A stretch of DNA of 64,000 bases, taken from Ectocarpus siliculosus. Taxonomy: Eukaryota > Sar > Phaeophyceae > Ectocarpales > Ectocarpaceae. The notes below the pieces were generated by a model that was given only the letters and a program-made list of their open reading frames with translations, ran no database searches and was not told the origin of the DNA. The stretch is taken from assembly GCA_000310025.1 (NCBI GenBank), contig FN648430.1, positions 121,014 to 185,013 on the forward strand. Reading direction: 5' to 3'. Each line of letters begins with the position of its first letter. The first letter of the stretch is position 1. Shown here piece after piece: positions 25,001-35,100 of the stretch. The position numbers and the translations under genes are program-made.

Positions 25001-26340
25001 CCTGATAAAACAAAATTGGTGCACTCTAAAATGAAGTGCAATGCCACGCGACGACGAAATCCTGTGAGTATTTGTAGACAACACGATAAGCACTATTCTG
25101 CGCCCATTGCAGAAAAAGGTCTTGTTATCGTTTCTCACGTTTCCTCTGATTATCTCGACCGGTGCTTGCTCACCCAACCAAGTGAGCTTGGGTTCACGAA
25201 GTCGGAATGCCGCCGAACTGCGGTAAAAGTGCTACAATGTACATGTATGCATACATATGCGGATGACAGTTGTAGAAGTGCTGAAACCATTGTTGCAGAT
25301 ACCAAAGTATGACTAAGATACGATCCGAGCGGAAGAAATATCTTACTGATGGTTGATAAGCAAGACACCCGACTACGGATGGATGCGTCCCTCTTGGCGC
25401 TACCTGTGGAGCTTGGGAATCCGAGATCCCCTCGGGCTTGGTCCCCCTCGCCCCTTCGGCGGCACTCTCTTGTGTCTCTCTCTTCGGAAACCCTCTCCTC
25501 TCTAATCTAAATCTCAACGAAGAGAACTGCCAGCCCTTAGTCTATTTAGTACAAGTAGTGGGTAAAGACTACTGCCACCTGGGCCTCCCCACAACGAGGG
25601 AAGCCTGCGTCCTCACATACCAGTACAATTGTATATATATCTGGATCGATGTTCTCAAAGGGCATGGTTGAAGAATGTATATGTATGTATCCGTGGTATA
25701 TAGACTACAGTACTGGGCCATTTCATAGTCCAGGCTGAATGGTGCAGGTGCCCGGTACAGTACAGGTATTATCTCTGGACACACCCCTGCACTATAGAGG
25801 GTCCAGTGCTGTACTGCTGCACCTCAGAAATAAGAAATACCATGGTATGTAGACTTTACGACACACGTGCACATTCTCTCTTATTCCAACTATGGTGGTG
25901 ACAACCGACTTTGACTCATATCCGTACTTTCTCTTTCATATCGATTCTCTTATCCGTAATACATATGTAGCCGGCACTGATGTTTGTGTATCCGCGTGTG
26001 TGGGACAATTTTACATGGGGTTGCAGAGCAACATTTCGTGTATAGAGTGGACTGAACCTGGAGAGCTTCGTCTACTGAGAGCAGCGATTAGCTGAAAAAG
26101 TTTCCGAAGCCATGATTGCTGCCTGGTACGCAGCTTTTGGCACTCCGGCATCGTGTGTGCTGTCATGTACAGGTGAACAAGATCGGATCAAGACCAGCGA
26201 GAGCAAGCGACACGACTTACGCGGCTTCCGTGCCTGGTGAGCGTGACGAGCAGCACAAGCTCGGCCTCCGCAACCATCCTGGCCCATGGGCCGACGGCAA
26301 GGCACCCTATCGCCAGGCGAAGGCCAGCCGCAGTCCGCAT
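16007..26340 (-). CDS. Secreted histidine acid phosphatase, 11 exons
   Basis: Hydrolyses phosphate monoesters through a phospho-histidine intermediate. Exons in gene order: 26340-26221, 22146-22069, 21138-20997, 20525-20398, 19931-19794, 19321-19214, 18965-18864, 18459-18341, 17511-17379, 16982-16829, 16194-16007. All phases match and give 469 residues plus stop. Residues 1-26 are a signal peptide. The nucleophile motif RHGSRAP is split across the first splice. Typical family blocks follow: LTENGMNQALKLGNFLR, KSDSAAARCLQTAQAM and LLAAPHGPCLAQ. The C-terminal catalytic motif reads GYHGHRELLYG, so the usual HD proton-donor pair is replaced by HRE, with the spacing of HAE in inositol-polyphosphate phosphatases. 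Intron 7 has a GC donor (GACAG|GCAAG). Intron 1 (4.07 kb) contains a copia remnant. The last exon has Cys residues in the GC-x-L pattern usual at this family's C-terminus. Lysosomal, vacuolar or extracellular location is inferred from the signal peptide. Confidence 0.93.
20624..20664 (+). repeat. (TCC)n microsatellite in an acid phosphatase intron
   Basis: About 13 perfect CTC/TCC triplets lie just outside exon 4 of the phosphatase gene. Read on the coding strand this is a GGA-rich tract, on the acceptor side of intron 3. Confidence 0.9.
22243..22660 (-). mobile_element. Ty1/copia retrotransposon remnant (GAG-pre-integrase region)
   Basis: Two adjoining minus-strand frames match the copia segment between protease and integrase. 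From 22647 the frame carries LENVAYVP, then NLFSLHSLV-like (YHLFSLHSLVNQGHEY), then GTADGITII, the hallmark of the GAG-pre-integrase domain. Further downstream, after frame changes, come INDYHCSAAHGRE and PCAGCSAA, giving the His-x-His and Cys-x-x-Cys pairs of the pre-integrase zinc finger. Stops and frameshifts interrupt it, and protease, integrase core and reverse transcriptase were not found nearby. It is a dead fragment inside intron 1 of the acid phosphatase gene, in the same orientation. Confidence 0.65.
23244..23340 (+). repeat. Dispersed repeat copy A
   Basis: The segment TTTGATCGCTCGCTCT, then TGTTGCTCGTGGTCTGTGGG and ATGCGTTGCGCA recurs in the same order at 58183-58270 with about 80 percent visible identity. 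Both copies lie in introns (acid phosphatase intron 1 here). It is an unclassified interspersed repeat. Confidence 0.6.
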
Positions 26341-26726
26341 GGCGCACACACCACTTCGATCAGACTGCCTAGCCAGTATCGATTGCTTGTACGCAGTCCA
26401 CGGTGCAAGGTGGGTGGTGTCCGCTGGCAAGTTGGCAAGTGATTTCCGCTGCAATGTTAAGATGCGGTGCAACCATTTTACAAAGCGACAAAGCGGCCCA
26501 CCTAGATGCGGGCAGACCAACTTGGGCAGACCAACCCAAAACCCAAAACCCAAACTCTGGTTTCGTTGTGTCATATTAAGAAAAAAAAAAAAAAAAAACC
26601 CAAACATGCCAGGGGGTACGCGCATGGGATTGTGTGGGCGTCGCCGAGCTATTGCTATACACACTCACACAGGACGGCACCCGAGAGATTATACGGAAGT
26701 ACGAGGAGAGCAGCGAGGAGTCGCCA
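26341..26726. promoter_or_regulatory. Bidirectional intergenic region between acid phosphatase and proteasome genes
   Basis: The two genes are head-to-head, with about 0.3-0.4 kb between start codons. The stretch contains a 19-base poly-A run at about 26580-26598 and a short CCCAAAA-type repeat just before it (CCAACCCAAAACCCAAAACCC). It may act as a shared promoter. The exact proteasome start is uncertain, so the right boundary is approximate. Confidence 0.45.
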
Positions 26727-29700
26727 ATGTCGTGGTGCCTCCTGATAACTCTGCTGCTCGGCGCGCCCTTCTTATCGCCTTGCGGAGGATCGCTCCATCG
26801 TTTCCATAGCGGCGCAACCCCGACCGGTTCCGCCACAGGTGCTACGGCTGGGTTGCTTGGCTCCTCCGATAGGAGTGTGGAGGGTGGAGCAGAGGCTCTC
26901 CGGAGGTTTGCTTCTACACGGGCTATGAAAACAGGAACAACCATCGCTGGCGTGGTTTTCGAGGTTAGTCACGTGGTTTTCTTACGGGAATGCCAACTAC
27001 TTTAGTGGCAGCGGCGTCATGTCCAATGTGGACTCTTTTCGCCGTGCTCTCAGCGCCTGCTTTGGCAGCAACGGTAGCCTGCCCGCCGGATACACTTGTA
27101 GAGACTTGTCTTGCTGGTTTCTGGGGAAGCATGTGTTACCGCCACAGCGGGACCAAAGCGCTGAGATTGCTACATAGTTGACGTGTTATGCATACGGTTG
27201 TACCACTATTACGAGCAGCACATCAATATATTGCACCTTGAACGCACGAAGCGACTGCGAGAAAGAGTTATGCATACTCCAATACAGTAGTAGTCTGGCA
27301 TGAGCGTGTGTTGTCGCGATGTAGCCGCAAGAAGAGGAAATTATAAATATGTCGCTATGGTGTCTCTGAAGAGTTAACGTCGCTTTCGTTCACGCGTCTT
27401 GAAGGTTGAGAGAACACAAACCAGCTTGTGCCCGACAGGTTGGCGATAGTCCGCTTTGCTTTGTCAAAGGAATGACCGGTTGGTGCCGGCTGGTCCACCG
27501 ACGACGCATGTGTTCCGACTTGCGGAAGATGCGCAGGGATGAACGGATGCCATTTGGACTCCGTGACTGACAGCATCTCGTTTGGCGTCGGGAAGTCACC
27601 CGTTTGCGAAACCAAAAACGCGCTCCCCCGTGCCTCCCCCCCCCTCGGTGTTTGCCAGCGGGGGTTGGGTTTTCGTCGCTTGGCAACGACGTTGTAAAAC
27701 AAGCCCCCCCTCTGTGTTTGCCATCGGGGTTGGGTTTTCGTCGCTGTCAACGACGTCGTGAAAAAAGCCGATCACTTCGTGTTGCCGCTTATTTTTTTGC
27801 CTCTAGTTTTCTTCTTTGCGGTATCCATATTGGTGGTCGAGTAGTAGAATATGTTGTGCGGGCTAGAGAATCCTCACTCCGCGCAAAGGGGGTGATCGAA
27901 CCACGTTGTGTTAAACTGATCAAGCACCCTCGAGGCAGTTACACAGTGCTTACAACTGTCTCTGGACGTGAAAGCACCAGAAAATAAATCAAGTTATACG
28001 CAGCTGTCACCTGTGCGCAAGGAAGTATGCACAAGATGCTGAACACCTTTGTAGCAGGATGCAGCGCACCCTTCATGCGACTGGGCGAATACCTCACGGC
28101 GCTTCGCGCTTGGTGATGTGAGAGCCTGGTCCGGCGAGAACCCGGCGTGCTCCGTCCTGGCTTGGTCGGGATGCGAGGTCAATGGTCTAACGACTACGGC
28201 ATGCACGACTATGAGTACCCCCCCCCCCGCACCCCGCCCCGCCCACTTGTCTGGCACCCTGGAGTACGCGGGTGTAGACACGCCGCATGCGAAGAGACTG
28301 CAGCGTACGTTTCGACCATCAGCGCATGACGCCGGGGAATGCTTATCGGCTCCCACCTTACGGAAGGCATCCAACCTACTATTTTCTTTCGGCAACTCAG
28401 GGAGGTGTGGTGTTAGGAGCGGATACTCGAGCCACGGGCGGGAAAACGGTGTGCGACCGCAACTGCGACAAGATTCACATCCTCGCTTCCAACATTGCCT
28501 GCTGCGGGGCTGGGACCAGCGCGGACGCGGTCAGGATAACAGAGGTATTTCGATAAGTCGGTGGTTGCTGCTGCTGCTGCTGCCCTTGCTGTTGTTGTGC
28601 TGTCGTTCGATGCTGCTGCCACAGCTGGTGCTACTAAATACCGAGTCGGCTCCCCCGGTACAGCATGGCCGGCGAAGTCCTGTTGTTGTTGTTTCCTCCG
28701 CGGGCTGCACGCCCAAGAGAAAACGCACATTGATAGCTGCTCGCTACTCGGTGGTACACCCCGTCATTGAAAGGCTTTTCTTATGCTGGGCCGCATCATT
28801 CATCTCGCAGGGGGCACGCCTCGCGCTGTTGCGGATGGCCCGAGAGATGCAAGCCTGCCTGCCCTCCAGCAGGTCGCCTCTCCTCCAATGCCAATCTCGA
28901 GCGGACGAGGAGAGGGCCTTGGCTAGCTGCGACAGCGGGCTGGATGAGGTGCAGCGCAAGCATCTCCGGGTCGGCGCGGCGGCGTTGTTGCTGAAACGGC
29001 ACCTGTTCCGGTACCAGGGGACCGTTTCCGCAGCTCTCGTTTTAGGAGGAGTGGACGTTATCGGCGAGCATATCTACCAGGCACGTATATATTTTTCTTT
29101 TTCTGCGTGGGGTCTCAGTGTCGAGTTGATATTCGGTTGTGTCTGCCCCTGGAAGCATTTTTCATTGACGTAAACTCTGTACATTAGCATCAGGGTTGTT
29201 ATGCGGATATTTTTTCGATCGAATGAGTCTGTTGTGCATATTCATTTTCATGGAGATGTTGAACAGTACAGCTGTCGAAATTGCGTTCTTCCCGACCAGG
29301 AACCTCTGTTGTTTAGATGGAACCAGCACGGAAATCGCTTGCCTCACGACGGCTGGGCGCCGGCGCATTCCAAGCTGAAATTCGATACTCCAACCGAAAA
29401 TATATCTTCGCCGCAAGTTTGTTGTCAGGGAGGCCTTCGTAGTTTCGCCATCGCGAAAAACGTGTACGCGGAAGAATATTCCTATTATAGCTGGCGGTCG
29501 CCCTTCCTTGTGTCTCACCGGCACATGTTCCCGTTTTCGTCAACTTGGTGTTGGTCGGCCTTTCTGCGTGGTGGCCATCACAGATCCACGAGGGAGGAAG
29601 CCTCGCCGAGGTGGAATTTACGGCCATGGGTAGCGGGAGCCTGGCAGCGTTGAGCGTTCTGGAGGTGATCTGTTATTGCTGACGGCGCAGTTGTTGCTAT

Positions 29701-30663
29701 TGTTGTTGTTGCTATTGCTGCCGCACCCGCTGTTGGGGGGAACCATGCCCAATCCTTTTCTCGGGACATCTATGCAGTACCACGTTTTTCTGAAATTGTT
29801 CAACTGATGACAAGACAAACGTAGACACGCGCCGTCGAGGTTGCAAACGAAACAACCTCTCCGTATCAAAGCATGCAGAGAATGAGAGCCAGCTCAACGA
29901 ACTGGTGGCGCTGTTGACGGCACGTCAAGTTCTGCTCTACCGTAGGCGGGAAGACTTGTTGAGTGCTGGAACACCGGCAGACAAGGATGATGCAGTTTTC
30001 AGCTTAGGCATCCGTATTGGGAAAATGGCATACGTGGTATTGTGCTGAAGTGCACTGCTCACGCAGCACCGTACGCGGCACGCTCAAGGTGCCTAGAAGT
30101 ATACACCTCTTGTTTGGAAGGTACATGGCTACCGAGGTACGACCACATTTCTACATGCGCTGGTCTGACAAGTCGTGGTCAACACCTTAGAAGTCAAATA
30201 TGCCGGATGAAGTCTTGCGCGAGCAGACGACGACTGATAGGTACAGTAGTCCTTTACACATGTGATCCACGGGTTCGCAGTCTGGAGGAGGAAAGCGGAC
30301 TGAGGTGTACCTTCAGACTGCGCTCTAGGACGAGACCACCCATTCAGCACGATAAGGGAGCAATTTCGGAGTATCGACATGGGGAGCTAATATGTTGTTT
30401 TTATTCTCCGTTCCTCTTTTTAGCGGGGTTACCGAGAAAACCTGACAGAACAAGAAGCCAAGGAGCTCGTACTAGAAGGCATCGCGGCGGGAATAGACAA
30501 CGACTTGGGCAGCGGAAGCAACATCGACTTGTGCGTCATCACGGCGGAGAGAGGCCTGGAGCACCACAGGGGGGCTTGGACAGATCCAGGCCTTGATGAC
30601 GATGACATTGCTGCTCGAGAGCTTCCCGAAGGTCGGTCCAAAATAGCACATGCTCGGAAATGA
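26727..30663 (+). CDS. Proteasome subunit beta type-7-like (beta-2, trypsin-like site), five exons
   Basis: Catalytic beta subunit of the 20S proteasome, cleaving after basic residues. Exons: 26727-26963, 28401-28544, 28811-29080, 29584-29664, 30424-30663. Phases are 0 throughout. The autocatalytic site is [12 protein letters not shown], with Thr1 at 26937-26939. Asp17 (GADTR) and Lys33 (CDK) fall at the canonical positions, and MGSGSLAA and [10 protein letters not shown] supply the conserved Ser and Asp. The mature chain is about 253 residues. Odd points: an extra block of about 20 charged residues precedes [21 protein letters not shown]; the C-terminus ends soon after the DLCVITAE strand and lacks the usual long C-terminal arm; intron 3 starts with GC. 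The propeptide ([11 protein letters not shown] start) lacks the usual GFSF-like motif. In-frame ATGs also occur at 26634 and 26925, so the start is uncertain. Confidence 0.85.
27642..27770. repeat. Tandem duplication of about 65 bp
   Basis: Two adjacent copies (about 27642-27704 and 27711-27770) share GTGTTTGCCA-CGGGGTTGGG, then TTTTCGTCGCT, CAACGACGT and GT-AAA-AAGCC. It lies in intron 1 of the proteasome gene. Confidence 0.75.
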
Positions 30664-31507
30664 GGAGCGCAAAGATAAACATGGAACGGAAAACCATGTG
30701 GTAGATGCGGAAGTCTATCCTAGAACCAGGTTGTATCCCCCAAGAGCAAGAACTGGTGCGATTGTGACTCAGCGTTCCAAATTATTGTGGGTTGTGAGCG
30801 GCGGTCGTGTTTACTCTTCCGGCCGTATTACCTTAAAACATCGTGTGTTCTTGGGGGCACGGCCGAGCATGTAGTCCCGCGAGTGGCAAGACGATGACCG
30901 GCATCGCGATTCACCAGAAGATGACGGGAGCGGGTAATATCGACAGCCTGTCTCTCCACGTTCATCACGGCTAGGTCCGCGTTTCTTGTCCTTGGTAAAC
31001 GTGACCGGCTTTCCTGCCTGTGCAAGGGTTGATAACGATACTAGACCTGCCCCCCGCCACCGGACGCCATTGTAACACATGCAACGTCCAGGTTCACGTG
31101 GTAGCGAAAATGACAACAAAATGGGGCAAGTCCAGCACACCGACGCTCGCCCAATACCAAGAGGTGACAGAGAAGGAGTAGCCAAGAGGGCCCAATCTCC
31201 GCACCCAGCAGCGCCAGCAACCGCAAGTGTTAGTAGGTCGAGAGTCCCAAGCATAGCTCGTGCCTTGCATAGGTCACTGGTGCTGTTGAGGTCATCTGAT
31301 GCTCTTGTTTTATGCAAGTAACCTCACCCAAGCTGGGGCAGGTGAGGATGAGGCGGTACTTGTCAGGACCAACTTATGGTCCCCTTGCGTTACGCTCTGT
31401 TGGCCTTTGAGTCCAAGACGAACATACCAACAACGCCAGGTAGCTTGGTGAAAGAGATGCTTTGGCTACTGTGTCAATTTTCCTGGGCTCGAAGTGTTTG
31501 ATTCAAC
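30664..31507. other. Stretch 3' of the proteasome gene
   Basis: No gene was recognised. If the proteasome transcript has further exons encoding the missing C-terminal arm, they would lie here, but I did not find that sequence. Confidence 0.4.
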
Positions 31508-31861
31508 ATGAAATTTCAAATTTCGGTGTGGGTGAAGCAGAGCTCCACAATCAGGTGCGTGTCTCCTGCCTTTCGGCATGCCCAGGATGTGCCACGAAAG
31601 AAACAGAATCGACCTTTCAAACTCTTCCAACCCGTCTCAGGAATCGAGAGCTCGCAACGAAATCAGCGTGATTCGTCAAGTGACAGCGAAAGTGACGGTT
31701 TCGACGTCGTGGTCGGCGGGGAGGGTGGATCGGGAGCATGGGTGGGAAACGTGCGTCGAAGAAACAAGGGGAAAAGCGTCATGAAGGTGGACCACGACGA
31801 TGATGGGGCTCTACGTAGGTATCGTTGCAGCGCCATCGACGACAAGATCGAACTGCTGTGA
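31508..31861 (+). CDS. Possible acidic hypothetical exon
   Basis: An open frame of 117 residues from an ATG at 31508 to TGA at 31859-31861. Its second half reads like coding sequence: a Ser/Asp/Glu cluster (SSSDSESDGFDVVV), a Gly-rich stretch, a basic RRRNKGK patch, then DHDDDGALRR. A good internal donor (CAATCAG|GTGCGT) suggests it may be only part of a gene. I recognise no family. It converges with the TTLL gene, whose stop is at 32148. Confidence 0.3.
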   Translation: MKFQISVWVKQSSTIRCVSPAFRHAQDVPRKKQNRPFKLFQPVSGIESSQRNQRDSSSDSESDGFDVVVGGEGGSGAWVGNVRRRNKGKSVMKVDHDDDGALRRYRCSAIDDKIELL

Positions 31862-32147
31862 TGGTCCAAGGGTTTCCCTTGCGCTCGAGCGATTCAAAAG
31901 TTCTCTCGTCATCAAAATTTAGAGGGAACCTGGTGTGTGAAGATCATCATCCGGGAGGGCAAAGAAGACGGCGGGCCTTCTACGAAGCCATCGGTAGCCA
32001 TCGGCATCTCTGTTCATGGTAGGATCGAAGTGAAATAGTTGCGTTCGTTCCGCGTCCATCGAGGAGGTTATGTTGGCGGGCATCCCGCTGAAATGGTAAA
32101 ACGGTTTTCAACAAGGGCGGTACAAGTCATCATCACGCAGCAAGAAG

Positions 32148-35100
32148 CTACCGTTTACTACCGGTCGGGTCGTCATCATCTCCCGGCTGTGGCCGGATGA
32201 CCTTCCTCCTCAAGCGTCGGGCGCGCCGGTGAGCGGCAGTCCCGGGGCAGAGCCTCACGAAATTTCCCATTCGGGCAGGCAACTCCCCGACTTGGCGGGG
32301 CCTTCTGCCGCGGAGGATTTGATCGAGGTCGCTCTCCAGGTCTGCTTCCCCCTGTTGCACACAGACACAGCACACGAAGAGCAAGGGTAGGGGCGATGGA
32401 CAGTAGTCGATGTTTTGAGTCGAGCGTTTGGGTGTCGACACCGTTTGGGTGTCGACACAGGTCACGCCTCCTCTTTCCTTTTTCCCGCGAAACATGGACA
32501 TGGAAAAAATCATCGGTTTTGGTTCAAGACGCATCCAACTCGGTTTTCGTCACGAAAAATACAGATTGGAGACCGCTGCTACCCGGATGGCGGGGAGACC
32601 AACTTTGCTAGGCTCGCCCAATGCTATATGCCGTTGGAGACGTTCTTGGAAGCGATGAAAACCTCCTCGCGGTCGGTTTTCGCCGTGGTCATGTGCGCCT
32701 GGTTTGGTCATCCCGTGTGTTATCGTTTTCGTCCTACCCATACCGGGCGCCAGTCTACACCGTTCGGTATAGGTTTGTCACACCAGCCGGGGATCACATA
32801 TATAAAATCTTGTCAAACGATTAGGTGTGTGTCCGCCTTTCCCCCTGCGTTGCGTTTTACACGCCAGAAGGGTTGGGTGATCGCCCCATGGCATTTCTTC
32901 GTGCCTTCCAGTGCTGGTATTGGTTGCGTGATGTGGTTCCCTCAGACGCACGTGCACACCTACCGGCGTTTGTTTCTATACTCGATTCAGCAATATTCAG
33001 GGATAATATCCACCGACTTTGGGCGAAAACTAAAAGAATACCAGATCCTTCCACCGCCAAAGTGACTATAAAGGCTACAGCTGTAGGGTATGTGGTGACC
33101 CGATCCTTCAGGTCGCGAAACGGAAGTTGCACCATGCTTCATCGTGGGATATCTCGTGGTACTAAGCAACTTGCCAACGAAGGTTTCCTTTCAGAATCAA
33201 CGCACCCGATGGTCATGCCAAAATGCAGAAATCGCGCATTTCCTCGTGGTCCCGGTTAATTCAGGCTCGTCGTACGACCTTGCCACCCACGCAAACTCAA
33301 GCTCAACCAGCGGTACGCTCGTACCCCTGTTGTTGCTGTTGAATAGTTTGGATTCACAATCAACGCTACAGGTCAACGATCCCAGAAGTGGAACCTCACC
33401 GACGCCGCTTTCACTAAGAAGTCAAACAAATCTTGAAAATGGTTAAGACTGTCTTGATTCATTCTGAGGAACGTTCTTACCCTGGTACGCCGTGGGCGCT
33501 GATGCTCCCTACTCGCCGACGCCTTCGCGGAAGGGGATGGGTAAACGTTGTCCCCTGCCCGTGCATCCCCTTGCACCTCCGTCGTGTCGAAAGCTTGCTG
33601 ATGATGGTGAGGGTAGTGTCGCTGCTTAAATGCCCGCGTCTTCGAGTGTTCGGTTTCCTTCAGGCGCCTACCCAGGATGTCCACCAGCTTCTGCCTGATT
33701 TTTTTGAGACGAAATCATCGTTCAAGACGCGGATAAACGGCTGTGAATGTAGAAGCCTGATAACTACCATGAAGATGCAGATAGAACAGGACCCTGCAAG
33801 AGTGCTATCTCAGTATGCCCTCCTCGTGTGTTCGTCCAAATCTCCAGTTTGCGCTGCACATGTTTACCTGTCGAAGGGAAGGGGGTCGATGAGGTGGACC
33901 GTCTCGAAGATCAGTGCCTCCTTGACCTGAAAACAAAGAAGTCACAATGACGAGCAACGTTACCTAGGGTAGCTATCCGTACTGCTGCGTCGTGCATAGA
34001 CTATATGCGGCTCCCGGTATGTCAGCCTGCGTTACCATACCCGCAAACAATATTTTCTCCGAGCTTGTTATGCAGTAAGGTTTCGTGGCGCGAATGGTGT
34101 TGAACCCCACCATGCCCTTCGCTTTCAACGGTCGCCGCGTTCCTCGCGGATAAAAAATGCAACCAAGCAGCGCCTTACACAACACCGAGCGTCCTTCGAA
34201 CGCTTACCGTGGATTTTCGTCGAGAAGGACCTACCATGTACACTACGTGTCCATATTCGACTACAGGATAAGCTGAACACAGCACGATCAACATGATATG
34301 TGTACTGCAGTACGTGCTCTCTACTTCAAGGATACCTGGCGATCAACGTGCGTATCGCGCGCCATTGACGGAGACGCGTTGACCTCGATCAGCCAAGGTC
34401 TTAGCCTGCAACGGCAACAAAGGGCCGCCGAATTTTGGATCTAAGCACATCAATTTCGTTTGGGCCAATGTGCAAATTGATGGGACTCCAACGAATCAAC
34501 ATCTATCAATACCAAACTGTTAAACACACGTTTCTAGAAAGAGCGTGGGACGTGAAGGGTTATGCGACAGACAAGAGATCTGGACGAACCTGCACAACTC
34601 GCAAAAACAATTGTCAGTTTGCACGGTGTTGGGGGGGTCAGATTCGTGGCTCTGTTGCCGTAGCCAGAACTGTAGACTAAGTAATTCCAACACGGTGATG
34701 AGCTCAAACAATATTCCTCTCCACAGAACAATACAACCGTGCCTCAAGCATAACTTTGCCACAAGGACGGTATACCCAATCTTACTCAAACCCTACCACA
34801 ACAGGCGGCGACGAGAGCGAACATTTTCCCACAACATTTCGGAAAAGCAAAGAGGCCTGTAACAAAACGGTGTCTTGCTTCGGTGAATGTCAGCAGCCAG
34901 AATGAAGTTGATGGCATATGGCCTGGTTAACCGCACAGGGCACCACACACGGTAGCTGCCAAGGCCATCTCGGTTGCGAAGCCCTGGAAAACATAAACTT
35001 TGAACGGACTTCAACATCCACAACCAACTCTTTTCACCTGTCGTCGATGAGAACATCGTACCCGAAAAGCTCGAAACTGGTCACCGATTCGCAGAAAACC

